Under the pieces are notes generated by a model. It was not told where the DNA came from. It searched no databases and saw only the letters and a list, made by a program, of their open reading frames with translations. Shown one piece after another: positions 54,520-64,000 of a stretch of 64,000 nt of DNA (the stretch's first letter is position 1; each line of letters opens with the position of its first letter). The stretch lies in assembly GCA_002917075.1 (NCBI GenBank), contig NTMA01000046.1, forward strand, positions 1-64,000. Reading direction: 5' to 3'. This DNA comes from Hawksworthiomyces lignivorus. Its lineage: Eukaryota > Ascomycota > Sordariomycetes > Ophiostomatales > Ophiostomataceae. The position numbers and the translations under genes were made by a program.

Positions 54520-56849
54520 TCACGCCATGGCGGCCTCGAGCTCGGCCATGCGGCGCTCGGCGTCGGGGACCTGGCGCAGCAGCAGGTCGAGGTCGTCTTT
54601 CTCGTCCTCGAGCTGGAGGCGGCGCTCGGCGTCGAGGCGGGTGAAGACGTAGTGGCCCTGGCCGTCGAACTGCAGGATGTGGTTGTGGTACTGCCAGAGG
54701 CTGCGGCGGTGGCTGACGGTCATGAGGGTGACGCCGAGGGCCTTGGCCTGCTCGTACATGGTCTTCTCCATCTCGAGGGTGACGCTGGAGGTGCACTCGT
54801 CGAGGATGGCGTAGCGCGGGCGGTGGTAGAGCAGGCGGGCCATGGCGACGCGCTGCTGCCAGCCGACGCTGAGCACGTCGCGCCACTCGGCGACGGCGTC
54901 CCAGCCGCCGTCCTGCTGCTGGCTGGCCAGCAGCTCCTCGAGCCCGAGCAGCTTGAGCAGGTCGGCCAGGGCGGCGTCGGTGACGCCCTTGGCGCGCACG
55001 GCGCGCAGGCTATCCGGGTAGGTGATTTGCTGGCGCAGGGTGCCGCGCGGCAGGTAGGGCCGCTGGGGGATGTAGAAGATGTCGGTGGGCGGGGGGCGGT
55101 GGACGGTGCCGCCATAGACGGGCCACAGGCCGCCGAGGATGCGGAACAGAGACGACTTGCCGCAGCCGTTGGGGCCGACGACCAGGAGGTGGTCGCCGGG
55201 CTTGAGCGAGAAGGAGAGGGCGGGGACGAGCACATCGCCGTTGGGGGAGATGATGGGCCTGGGGGAAAAAGGTCAGCAGCGAACAACGAAAAGAAAAAAG
55301 GCTTCTTCCTCAATACATACACGTCTTTGAACTCGATGGCATCGCTCTCGACGACGGAGCCGCGCTTGCGGAGCACGGCGGCGTGGTCTGTGGTGTCATC
55401 GTTGCTGGACACGAGATTCTTCTCAAAGTGGCCGGCGCGGACGTCGTCCATGACGTCGAGCAGGGTGGCGACGCGCGAGGTGTAGCCGGCGAGCTCCATG
55501 ATCTCGCGATAGGAGAACATGATGCGACCGAAGGCGTCGGAGGCGGACAGCAGCATGCGGCGGTTGGTGACGAAGTTCTCGGTGCGGTCGGCCATGTTCT
55601 GGACGGCGGAGGCGATGCTGGCGGCGGCTGAGCCGGACGCGGCGCGCGGCAGGGGGACGAAGACGGGGGCGCTGCACAGCAGCAGGCCGAGGGCGCCCCA
55701 GAGGTACTTGATGACGTAGTCCTCCATGAAGCCGTGGTAGAAGCGCTGGCGCAGGATGTAGTTGACGTGCTTGATGAGGGTGAAGTAGCCCTTGTCGAGG
55801 GTGTCCTTCTCGGCGGCGTGGCCGGCATAGAGGGCGACCTCCTCGCTGTGGTCGATGAGACGCGAGTGCTGGAAGCGGAACTCACCCTCTAGGCGGGCCT
55901 CGTCGGCGACGTAGCGGCCGAAAGGCGGCGTCAGGGCGCGCATGACCAGGGCAGAGAGCTGGACCAGCAGCGACATGAAGACGACGCCCTCGCCACCGAC
56001 GCTCTTAGAGAGGGAGTAGGTGTAGATAGTCTTGAGATCGTCAGCCTCTGTGTGAGCAAAGCACGCTGAAGGGGAAAAAAAAAAAACAATACATACCATA
56101 TCAAGGATGGGCTTGGCGAGATTGCTGTACAGCTCAGCTAGGCTGTTGGAGAACTTGGCGACGTCGACGGCGATCAGCTGGTCTGGGTTCTTGATACGGT
56201 CGTCGAGGGCGGAGAGGCCGTAGAAGGTCATCTGGGACAGGTAGCGGTCGTGGATGAAGTGGGTGAGGCGGGTGCGGTAGCGCAGGGCCAGCTCGGCCTG
56301 GTGGTAGGCCAGCATGGAGTTGGTAAAGGTGGCGGGGATGGCGATGAGCATCCACCAGACGATCTGCGTGAGGAACTGGACGCCCTGGCCGCGCACGAGG
56401 CTCTTGACGATGGCGCCGTCCATGGCGGCGATGCGCAGGCTCAGCAGGGTGCGCACGACGAGGAAGACGCTGTGGCTGACCAGCAGGCGGGCCTCCTTGG
56501 AGCGCCAGCCGGGCACAACGATGCGGAGCAGGCGCATGAGCGAGCGGAAGAAGGCGCGGTCGAGCTCGACCTTCTTCCGCTTGCCGCCGGGGGCATCGCC
56601 CTCAGCTGCTGCCGTCTTCTTTATCCGGTCGTCGTCGTCCGCCGATCCGTTGGCTGCGCGCCGCTGCTCCGCAATGGCGAGGCGGACGCGGTTGATCAGG
56701 GCTACCAGCAGTGTCAGGTAGATTGCCCGCGAGATGCGCGTGCGGTTCGCCACATAGCCCTTGACGAGCGACGCGAACAGGCTCCGCAGGGTGCGGCGGT
56801 GCTGTTCGGCCAGCAGCAGCGGTGCGTTGAGCTTTGACTGAGCCGCCAT
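54520..56849 (-). CDS. PXA2: Peroxisomal ABCD-type half-transporter (PXA2-like)
   Basis: Three exons, 56849-56097, 56045-55321 and 55258-54520, give 738 aa in consistent phase. The N-terminal half is the ABCD membrane domain ([59 protein letters not shown]). The ATPase domain has Walker [10 protein letters not shown] (about 521-528), Q-loop [19 protein letters not shown], signature LSVGWQQR (about 622) in place of canonical LSGGxxQR, Walker B with [11 protein letters not shown] and the H-loop VSHRR. In yeast Pxa1 and Pxa2 pair to import long-chain acyl-CoA into peroxisomes; the altered signature fits the Pxa2-type half. The first acceptor is an AGAG where only the second AG keeps phase. Confidence 0.9.
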
Positions 56850-57805
56850 ATTCGGAAGAAGAGGGAGAGCAGAGAGGAAAGAGGAGGAGGAGGAGAGAGC
56901 AGAGGAGAGGAGGAGGGGGGAAGAGAAGGGGGAGAAGAGAAGGGGACAGGAGAAAAGGGAAGAGAAGGAGCCGTATCAAATGAGTGAAGCTATTGTTCTG
57001 CCTTCGCGTGTGATTCGAAGACTGATCGTGATATCTAAGATGGCGTGTCGAGTGACGAGTAGCGGATCGCCTCGGTTCTTAGAAATGGAGGACCATTGTC
57101 GATCTATGAGATCGATATTGCCGTCGTCGTTGTAGTGGTCGTCGCTGTCGTTGTCTGCGCTGGTGTCGCTGTCGTCGTGGATATCGTGGAGAGATTCGAA
57201 AGGGCCAAATGCATCTATTCGTCTATCTATTGCGCCGTGAAGCTCGCTTTGTAGAATAAAAATATTGGGAGAAGAGTTGGGAATGTTTCGTGAGGAATGG
57301 TCGAAGTAAAAAGCAGGGAAAGAGCCAAGAAGCTCGTGCTAGTGCAGTTGCAGCAGCAGCTGGTGGCTGCTCTTGCCCTCTCGTGCCTCTCACCTTCTGT
57401 ACTTCCTCGGCGTTTGCGTCACTGAACTAGTGACCTCCTCACGGAAGTACGAGTGGGTCCTTCCGTGCCCCAGATTTTGGAGTTCCTTCCATTCTTTGGT
57501 AGCTTTTGTTTTTTTTGGCATGTGAGAGTGGCGGTGCAATTGGATTGTGCATGACTAATCAGTCCTTCGCCAATTGACAGGTAAATTTTAGGGGCTGCAG
57601 CTTCTTGGCAGTTGTGTGTGTATGCTGTTATTACTGCAGCCTGCAGCGGGTCCGCCGCGACGCTGAGCTTCTTGTTCGTGTACAGTTTTACCCGTCATCC
57701 CAGCCAAAAAAAACCTCTACCTTTTCCCGGTCGGTCTCGGGCACCTTTGCCATCCCGCCCACTTTCTCTTGCTGCCCGCTCGACCTTTTTCACCAAACAC
57801 CCGGG
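56850..57805. other. Divergent region of PXA2 and the 57.8-kb gene
   Basis: Purine-rich just upstream of PXA2 (56870-56970), then a GTC/GTT-type trinucleotide-rich stretch at about 57119-57183. Start sites were not located. Confidence 0.5.
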
Positions 57806-58720
57806 ATGGCTTCTTGGCGTGTCTGGGGCCATTGGCTGGTTGCGCTGCTGCTGGCGCTGCTGCTGGCGCTGGTCGACACCGCCTCGGCAAACGTCGAGAA
57901 GACCGTCTTCGTGGCCGGCGAGGCGACCACGGCCGCTGACCTCGATGCGCTGCGCGCCCAGCTGCTGCGGCTGCCGCGCCTCACCCCCGAAGACCGCCGC
58001 AACGCCTGGCGTGCCTCTCTACCGGTCGTGTTCCCCTGGACGGACGCCTACCCGGCCGATTCGACCACGTGGATCCTGCTCGACAAGATGCGGCCCGGCC
58101 AGCGCTTTGAGCTACGCGTAAACTGGGCGGCGACGGTGCGTGTCTTCCCTTTTTAATTTTATTGGTCCTGGTCGAATTGCCCTTTTTGGAGCTCTTCTTG
58201 CTGACAGAATCCACACGCGAAACAGCAACCGTCCTTGTTCGACGTGGACACCTTTGACCTGGCGACGGTGGCGTCGACGGCCGCGCTGGCCTCGTCGCTG
58301 GAGCGCTACGCCTCGACCTCGCCCTTCCCTGCACCCGACACCAACGGCGACAGCGACGACGGCACGCTGGCGCCGTCGCCGGCGTCGACACTGCGGCTCC
58401 TGCGCCTCATCGCCAAGGCCGACTACGTCGCGGCCGACCGCGCCAGCATGCGGCCCGACCGCGTGCGGCCCGTCGTCGCCGACGTCATCCTCGACCCGTA
58501 CCTGAGCAACTTTGTGCCCCGCTCGCTCGTCGCGCCCATCCTCACCATCACCGCCGTGGTCATCATCAGCTTCCTGCTCGGCCGCGCCGTCCTGAGCCTG
58601 GTGCGCGCCGTCGCCACCGCGTCCGACGTCAACCTCGGCGCTGTCGACCGCCACGGCGGCTTCGCCGCGCTCAACGGCCGCGGCAGCTTTGCCATCTCTA
58701 ATGGGAAGAAGAAGTCATGA
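57806..58720 (+). CDS. Conserved secretory single-pass membrane protein
   Basis: Two exons, 57806-58135 and 58226-58720, give 274 aa; the 90-nt intron has a GTGCGT donor and AACAG acceptor. A strong signal peptide (WLVALLLALLLALVDTASA) precedes a lumenal domain with NVEKTVFVAGEAT, LLDKMRPGQRFELRVNWAAT and QPSLFDVDTF, the last motif formed across the splice site. A transmembrane helix lies at about 211-235 (VAPILTITAVVIISFLLGRA), with a short polar tail. I have the impression that similar proteins occur widely in filamentous fungi, but no function is known to me. Topology suggests an ER or Golgi lumenal domain. Confidence 0.8.
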
Positions 58721-59222
58721 CCCGCCGCTCTCATCTCTCTCTCTCTCTTCCCCTCTTCCATAATTTGCTTTTTTTGTTATTTTTTGTTTTGGAGCTATGC
58801 ATAGATGTATATAGATTTGGATGGTTCTTATCTCATTAGAATAATGTAATGTGAACAATAACAACATTAAAAAAAAGGACGGACTGGTTATCTACACAAG
58901 TGAGCCATCTGCTTGATGCTAATTTTTCGTTCACATTCGTCCTTCTCGCAAACTGGGATATTGCCTTCTCCACGAAACAAAGTCCTGCAACAGCAAATTT
59001 TCCCTGGCTCTCTTCCGGCAGCAGAGAAGCAGGAAAAAAAACCTCTTTTTTGCGGCGGCTCAATCAAAGAACACACGAGGAAAAAGAAAAAGGACAATAC
59101 AAATCGAAAAGAAAGAAAGATCAGAAATTCGTGAGAAGCAAAGGAAGAGCAGGAAAAACAAAGAGCCCGTTTTGCACAATTCACTTTGCAATGCAGATGC
59201 GGCCGCCGGCTTCTCGGTGTCT
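58721..59222. other. Convergent 3' ends
   Basis: AT-rich 3' UTRs of the flanking convergent genes. Short frames there are not coding-like. Confidence 0.5.
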
Positions 59223-60920
59223 CTAGTACCGCGGTGCGCCGGCGCCGTATGCGCCGCCGGCGTTCTGACCGTACGCATTCGGCTGGCCGGGCCCGCCATA
59301 GGGCGATGCCGCCGGGGCCCCGGCGCCCGCGTACTGGGGCTGGCTGTACTGGGGCGGCGGTGGCGGCTGGTGCTGCTGGTGCTGCTGGTGCTGCTGGTGC
59401 TGCTGGTGTTGCTGGTGCTGCTGGTACTGCGGCTGCTGCGACGCTGGTGGCGGCGGGTAGTAGTTGGACGCGCCGCCGTAGGCGCCAGCGGCGGCGGCGC
59501 CAGGCTGGCTGGCCGCTGCTGGCGGCTGTCCATAGGTGGGCGGCTGTGGTGCGCCGCCGTACGGTGACTGCTGCGGCGGCTGCTGCTGTGGTTGTTGTGG
59601 CTGGTATGGCTGGTGTTGCTGCTGGCCCGGCGGCGGCGGGTAGGACGGCGGGTAGGACTGCGGGGTCTGCTGCGGTGGCGCATACGACTGGGGGGACTGC
59701 TGCGGCGGCGCGTAGGAGGGAGGGCTCTGCTGCGGCTGGTAGGGCTGCTGCGGCGGCTGCTGTGGTGGGCGCTGCTGCTGCTGCTGTTGCTGCTGCTGCG
59801 GCTGGTAGGCCTGGTGCGGCGGCTGCGCGCCGTAGGCGGACTGGGGCGGCGGCGCGTAGGACGGGATGCCGTTGGCCGGCTGGCCAGCGGCGGAGGTGGG
59901 AGGGTGGTACTGGGTCTGCGCGGCCGACTGGTACGAGGTGGGGGGTGCGGCGCCCGAGTAGGTGCCACTCTGGCCGGCGCCCGAGTAGCCGTAGTTCTGG
60001 TTCTGTTTAGGAGACCGATTGGTTAGCAATCGCGGCCTTCACCAAAAAAAGGGAGAGAAAGAGAAAGAGATCATGTCCCGTACCTGCTGCTGGTGGCTGT
60101 TGCCGGCAAACATGTGAGCTACACCGCCCATGACAGATCCTGCCAGCCCGCCCGTGTTATTGGTGTGCGCCTGCTGGTTGCCGTGGTAGTTCTGGGGCGC
60201 CGGCTTGCTGTTGGACGAGAAGAGGTTCGAGGCCAGCTGGCCGACCAGCTTGCCGCCGATGCCGCTGCTGCTGCTGCCGCCGCCGCCGCCGCTGCCCGAG
60301 CCGCCGGAATGGGTCAGACCGCTGATGAGCTGGCCGAGCAGCGGATTCGAGCCGCTGCCGCCACCGCCGCCGCCGCTGCCGTGCTGGCCCGACAGCTGGC
60401 TCTGGAGCATGTTTGCTGCAAAGGACTACAGAAAGAAAAGAACAGAACAGAAAATCGAGTTAGAGAATGCTCTAGGGTCGCGAGACTGGCATACCGCCTT
60501 TCTTTGGAAAAGCAAAGCAGAGAGACTCACCCCAAAGCCGCGCTCGCCCGTCGGCCCGTCTGCGCCGCGCGTGGTCGAGCCGTCCTCGGACGGCATCACG
60601 GGCTCCATGCGCCCGTCTGCGTGCCGGATGGTCTGCGACCCGTCGGCGTGGGTGATGTAGGTGGATCCCTCGCCCGGCGTCTTGCGGCCGCCGTTGGGCA
60701 TGCCAAAGGGGTGGTCGGTGCCGGCGTGGCTGGGGGTGGGCGTGCCGCCGCCGACGGGAGCGGCGTCTGTGGGCGTCTCCCACTGCGAGACGCCCGTGGA
60801 CAGCTGGACAAAGTAGTACTTGCGGCTGCTGCCGTCCCACTGGGCGATCCAGCCGGCAGGCAATGGTGGCGGGGCAAACGAGGGGCCCTCGCCGCCGCCG
60901 GGAGACGCGGGGCCGGCCAT
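59223..60920 (-). CDS. WW-domain, Gln/Pro-rich protein
   Basis: Three exons, 60920-60531, 60425-60084 and 60002-59223, give 503 aa, all in phase 0. The N-terminus has one WW domain (LPAGWIAQWDGSSRKYYFVQ then GVSQWETP) with both tryptophans and the Tyr pair. A Gly/Ser-rich middle and a long Pro/Gln/Tyr-rich tail follow, with YAPPQQ-type repeats and QQH units in tandem near the end. WW domains bind Pro-rich ligands, and the tail may bind WW proteins in turn. No catalytic domain is present. The function is unknown; a scaffold is plausible. The codon pattern of the QQH run is a near-pure trinucleotide-type repeat. Confidence 0.8.
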
Positions 60921-63235
60921 GCTCTTTTTTGTTTTTTTTGTTTTTTTTCGAGGGGTTAGGAGGTCGGCGAGAGGGGGGGGTTGCGTGAAGACTGAGGCAA
61001 CTGGCGCAAGTTGAATTGGATTGGTTGGCTGCAGCTGTGCGTGGTAAGATAAAATGGCGACACGCGAGTCGAGCTTCGCAAAAGAGAGGGGAGGGGGGGG
61101 TAGGTAGGTGAGTGGGAAGAGAGGCGGGGAGGGGAATGAATTGATAAGGCAAGGGAAAGAAAACGACAAACAGAAAACAAAATGGAAGACAAAGCTAGGC
61201 TTGACGATTGAGAGAGAAGGCTCCCTTATAAAAGAAAGAGAGAAAGAAAAAAGAAAATAATAAAAAGAGAAGAAGAAAAACAAAGAGGAGGGTAGAAGGG
61301 GGGCGGCGAGGGAAGCGAGAGAGAGAGGCAGAGAGGCAGAGAGGCAGAGGCAGAGAGGCAGAGAGGCAGAGAGAGGGAGGGGGAGGGAAGGCTCTCTGAC
61401 TCTCCCACTCACTCGCTCTCACCTTCTGTTTTGCTGAGGAACTGCCAGGCCAGCAACCCAAAGAGGGCCCCCAGAAACACTGCTAAGCAACAGAGTCGAA
61501 GGACCCCTTAGCGTCCCCCCAGAGGGGAAGAGGCCGCCCCCCACTTTCTTTGTTAGCTGGCGGTGGTCTGGCGCAGATTTCCAGATTCTCGCAGTTCTCT
61601 CAGCGGCCGAATTTAGAAATTCGCAGTGTATATGCAGCACACAGTAACGCAGTGTGGCTGGGGCCGCGGCCAGCCGTTGGGAAGTGGATTGGACTACTTG
61701 AGATTGGGCTTTTCTCGTCGGGTTATCTGCTCGCTAGAAACAACAGGAGAGTAGACGGCTGTCGCAAGACCACACTCATCGCCTGGGCTGATGTCTGTGA
61801 CCCGGTCATCTCCTATGGGCTCGTGGCTTGCCCTAGCAGAATCGAGCATGGTCTAAGCAGCCAGACGAGGATGCACAGCCGCAGTCAGTCCAGAGAGAGA
61901 GACCATAGCTGCTCCGCAATAATAGCTAGCTAGCCTTTTTGTGTGTATCTTTTCTTCGGCAGGCTATCCTGCCCGAAAACAGCCACAATAGAATTGGTAA
62001 TGCTCTCTGCAGAGGATGTCGCGTCTTTCCCGTCCTCCATTATCTTGACAGCCACCGCCTCGAGAGGCAGCCAACCAGGTGAGTCCAGCCCCTCGGCGTG
62101 CCAGTGCTTGGCATGCTCTCTTTCGAGGCTACGGATAAGGGAGCTGAGGAGAGGGATGAAAAGGACAAAAAAAGAGAATAAAAAATATCAAGCTGAAAGC
62201 TTTCGCACTCAAAAAACATGGTAGAATTCAGCCAGAGGCATCCTTGCCTGCCAGCCCAGGCGGTGTGTGCGCCTTATGACTTGCTGCCATTGACAGCTGG
62301 CTCTCTTGACGGACAACAATGCTCGTCTGCTAAATCTAGCTGTGCCGCTGATGAACATGTGATAAATAGACAGCGGATGCCACTCTTGTATTTGTTGATG
62401 TTGTTCCACTGAGGCTATTCCACTGATGATCTGCAGCCCAAAAGCAGGTTCCGCTAATCGTCTGTACTTCTGTATGCATATGCAATTAGCCCCATCTACA
62501 GCGCAGCAAAATGCACCAAGCAGCGCTACATGTATTATTGCCAGGTCGTAGAAACTGAGCTTCTGTGCTTGAATGCTGCAGAATTCTCGTCTGCGCCCAA
62601 TCAGCGCTGCTGCGCAACCGCAGACAACATGCAATTGCTGCGATCCCCCAGCGCACCTCACACGATGCGTTTGTGGAGGGGTGTCTTGGACGTTTTAATC
62701 AAGTCAGCACCTGTTACCACGAGGTGTCCCGCTTGGGCCTTACAAAGCTTTTCTGCAAACGGCAGAGAACGCACCGGATGAGACGCCTTTCTTTGGCCAA
62801 TTAGAGCAGTGTGCGCCTGTAACCCAATCCCACGAGATTCAGGGCACGAGGTCCAACATGCACGTCACGACAAGTTTATCCGCAACTGAAGGCGACAAAA
62901 AATATGGCTATTCGAGGAAGTAGAATCTCTAGGAACTTCTACGTTGCATCTGACTTTGTTCTACCCATACACAGTCTGTTGAAAACGCGTGGCACTTTGC
63001 CCTGTTGAACAAGGCCAGACCGGCCTACAATTCTTTCACTAGTTGCCTTTTTTTTCTCGCTCTCAGAAACTATGCACAGGGTATCAATTTATGCTTTGAT
63101 TTGTTTTGCTACAGGGGCTTGGAGGACACATAGTACGTCCGCTACGGCTACTGGGACAATCATATACACAGTTCTATGTCGGTATAACCTAGATTGGCGA
63201 CTGCGCTCCAAGCCGGCGCATAACTTGTCGTTCGT
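60921..63235. other. Intergenic between the WW and MFS genes
   Basis: Contains the purine-rich promoter side of the WW gene, the 8-bp repeat at 61323-61376 and no recognised gene. Frames at 61550-61933 and 62209-62661 lack a family match and splice logic. Confidence 0.45.
61323..61376. repeat. 8-bp tandem repeat (gagaggca)n
   Basis: About six units of gagaggca with small interruptions lie in the upstream region of the WW gene. Confidence 0.8.
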
Positions 63236-64000
63236 TCAAGCATCTTCCACATGAGTACGGACAACTTCGGTCTTCTCCTCCACTTGGATTTGGTCCTGGT
63301 AGACGGCGACGTCCTCCGCATCTCCGAATAGAGCACTGATTTCTTCGAGGGGCTTAAATCTCGTGTCTGGCCAGAACGCAAACATGCAGATGCCCCCAAT
63401 AAATCCAGGAATGATAAAGATGAGAAAATATTTCCAGCCGATGTTCCTTCAGCTCATGTGTTAGCTTTGTCAAAAGAGAAGCATCAATAGGGTGGATACA
63501 TACGCGAGAGCGGTCGGCGCTGATTGGAGCCAAATCAAGTTCATCAGTGCTATCATTGCAGTTCCGGAGCACACTCCTTTGGCGCGAAGGTAATTGGGGA
63601 ATATCTCGCCCAGGTATACGTATTGCGTTCCTAGAAGAAATCAGCACGGAAGCAAATCTCTCTAGCGGCAATGAGAACATACCGTCCAGGCCGATGATGA
63701 GGAACGGCTGGTAGATAAAAATCATTGCAAGAGCCGCCTTTAGCGCCGCGGTGTTTTCAGACGGGACATAGTTGGCGATCAGCGCGGCAACGATGGATAG
63801 CATCACGCAGCAGCCGATGATGCCGGACCCGAAGAGCCAATTTCGAGGGAAGCGGTCGACCAGGAGCGGCGCGACCAGCATGAGAGCAAAGCCAACTGTC
63901 AGCCAGAGCGCCTCGAACAGGAGCTGCTTCTCGGCGTCGTATTGCAGCATTCTGTAGATCACCGTCCCGTAGTCTGCTTTGTGTAAGCTTCTTTCATGTC
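63236..64000 (-). CDS. MFS sugar transporter, 3' part (cut by window edge)
   Basis: Exons read inward from the edge: up to 63683, then 63630-63504, then 63446-63236 (stop). The introns are 52 and 57 nt with GTATGT donors. Transmembrane segments are clear (LFEALWLTVGFALMLVAPLL, AALAMIFIYQPFLIIGLDG). The sugar-porter motif YLGEIFPNYLRAKG is split by the first intron and reads correctly after splicing; later FWPDTRFKPLEEI matches the conserved P-E-T-x-LEE region. The tail is acidic (QVEEKTEVV). The upstream acceptor may be the AG at about 63975. The start and earlier helices lie beyond position 64000. The substrate cannot be told; the sequence is of the lactose-permease-like fungal sugar-porter sort. 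Confidence 0.88.

Noticed and set aside
1..64000. tRNA, rRNA and CRISPR loci
   Set aside because: Scanning for B-box-like GGTTCGANTCC on both strands found only chance partial matches; no rRNA-like or CRISPR-like arrays were seen, and the tandem repeats have no spacers.

Overview
The window is nuclear DNA of a filamentous ascomycete (Pezizomycotina); the class is not resolved. The evidence is short introns with GTAAGT/GTATGT donors, CTAAC-like branch points and CAG/TAG acceptors, GC-rich codons in housekeeping genes, split two-subunit ATP-citrate lyase genes in head-to-head order, a GH72/GPI cell-wall transglycosylase, an EAF3 chromodomain protein and fungal-only families (Cnl2/Nkp2, CENP-Q/Fta7, DUF6590, Fungal_N). 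All gene models below were spliced by hand from the sequence.

The left part (1 to about 19 kb) looks like an accessory compartment. It is gene-poor and more AT-rich. It holds an ankyrin relic (1.4 kb), a Fungal_N-ankyrin gene (4.3-6.2 kb), a non-autonomous element with ~250-bp terminal inverted repeats (7.3-8.4 kb), a 33-nt poly-C tract (9.8 kb), a solo LTR with an intact 5-bp target-site duplication (10.05-10.22 kb), and a large DUF6590-NACHT-ankyrin STAND/NLR-type gene (11.2-14.8 kb). It ends with a decayed GNAT acetyltransferase, two unrecognised ORFs, a second partial copy of the inverted-repeat sequence (17.2 kb) and an NTF2-like gene (18.1 kb).

The right part (about 19.8 to 64 kb) is dense, conserved core genome. 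In order: a DUF2470 membrane protein (+), GH72 glucanosyltransferase (+), ACL2 (-), ACL1 (+), mitochondrial ribosomal protein uL30m/MRPL33 (+), EAF3 (-) with a 1.5-kb first intron that carries another ORF on the same strand, Cnl2/Nkp2 (+), a secretory membrane protein with a thioredoxin-like look (-), CENP-Q/Fta7 (+), cobalamin-independent methionine synthase MET6 (+), a Ser/Gly-rich secreted protein (+), a peroxisomal ABCD half-transporter of the PXA2 type (-), a signal-anchored secretory protein (+), a WW-domain Gln/Pro-rich protein (-), and the 3' part of an MFS sugar transporter (-) cut by the window edge.

Functional links: ACL1 and ACL2 form one cytosolic enzyme making acetyl-CoA and share a 3.8-kb intergenic region with two perfect palindromes. 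PXA2 handles fatty-acyl import into peroxisomes. Two inner-kinetochore (COMA-type) proteins, Cnl2/Nkp2 and CENP-Q, lie 2.8 kb apart beside the chromatin gene EAF3. The most unusual items are the DUF6590-NACHT-ankyrin gene, whose ankyrin array is a duplicated five-repeat block, and the ORF nested in the EAF3 intron.
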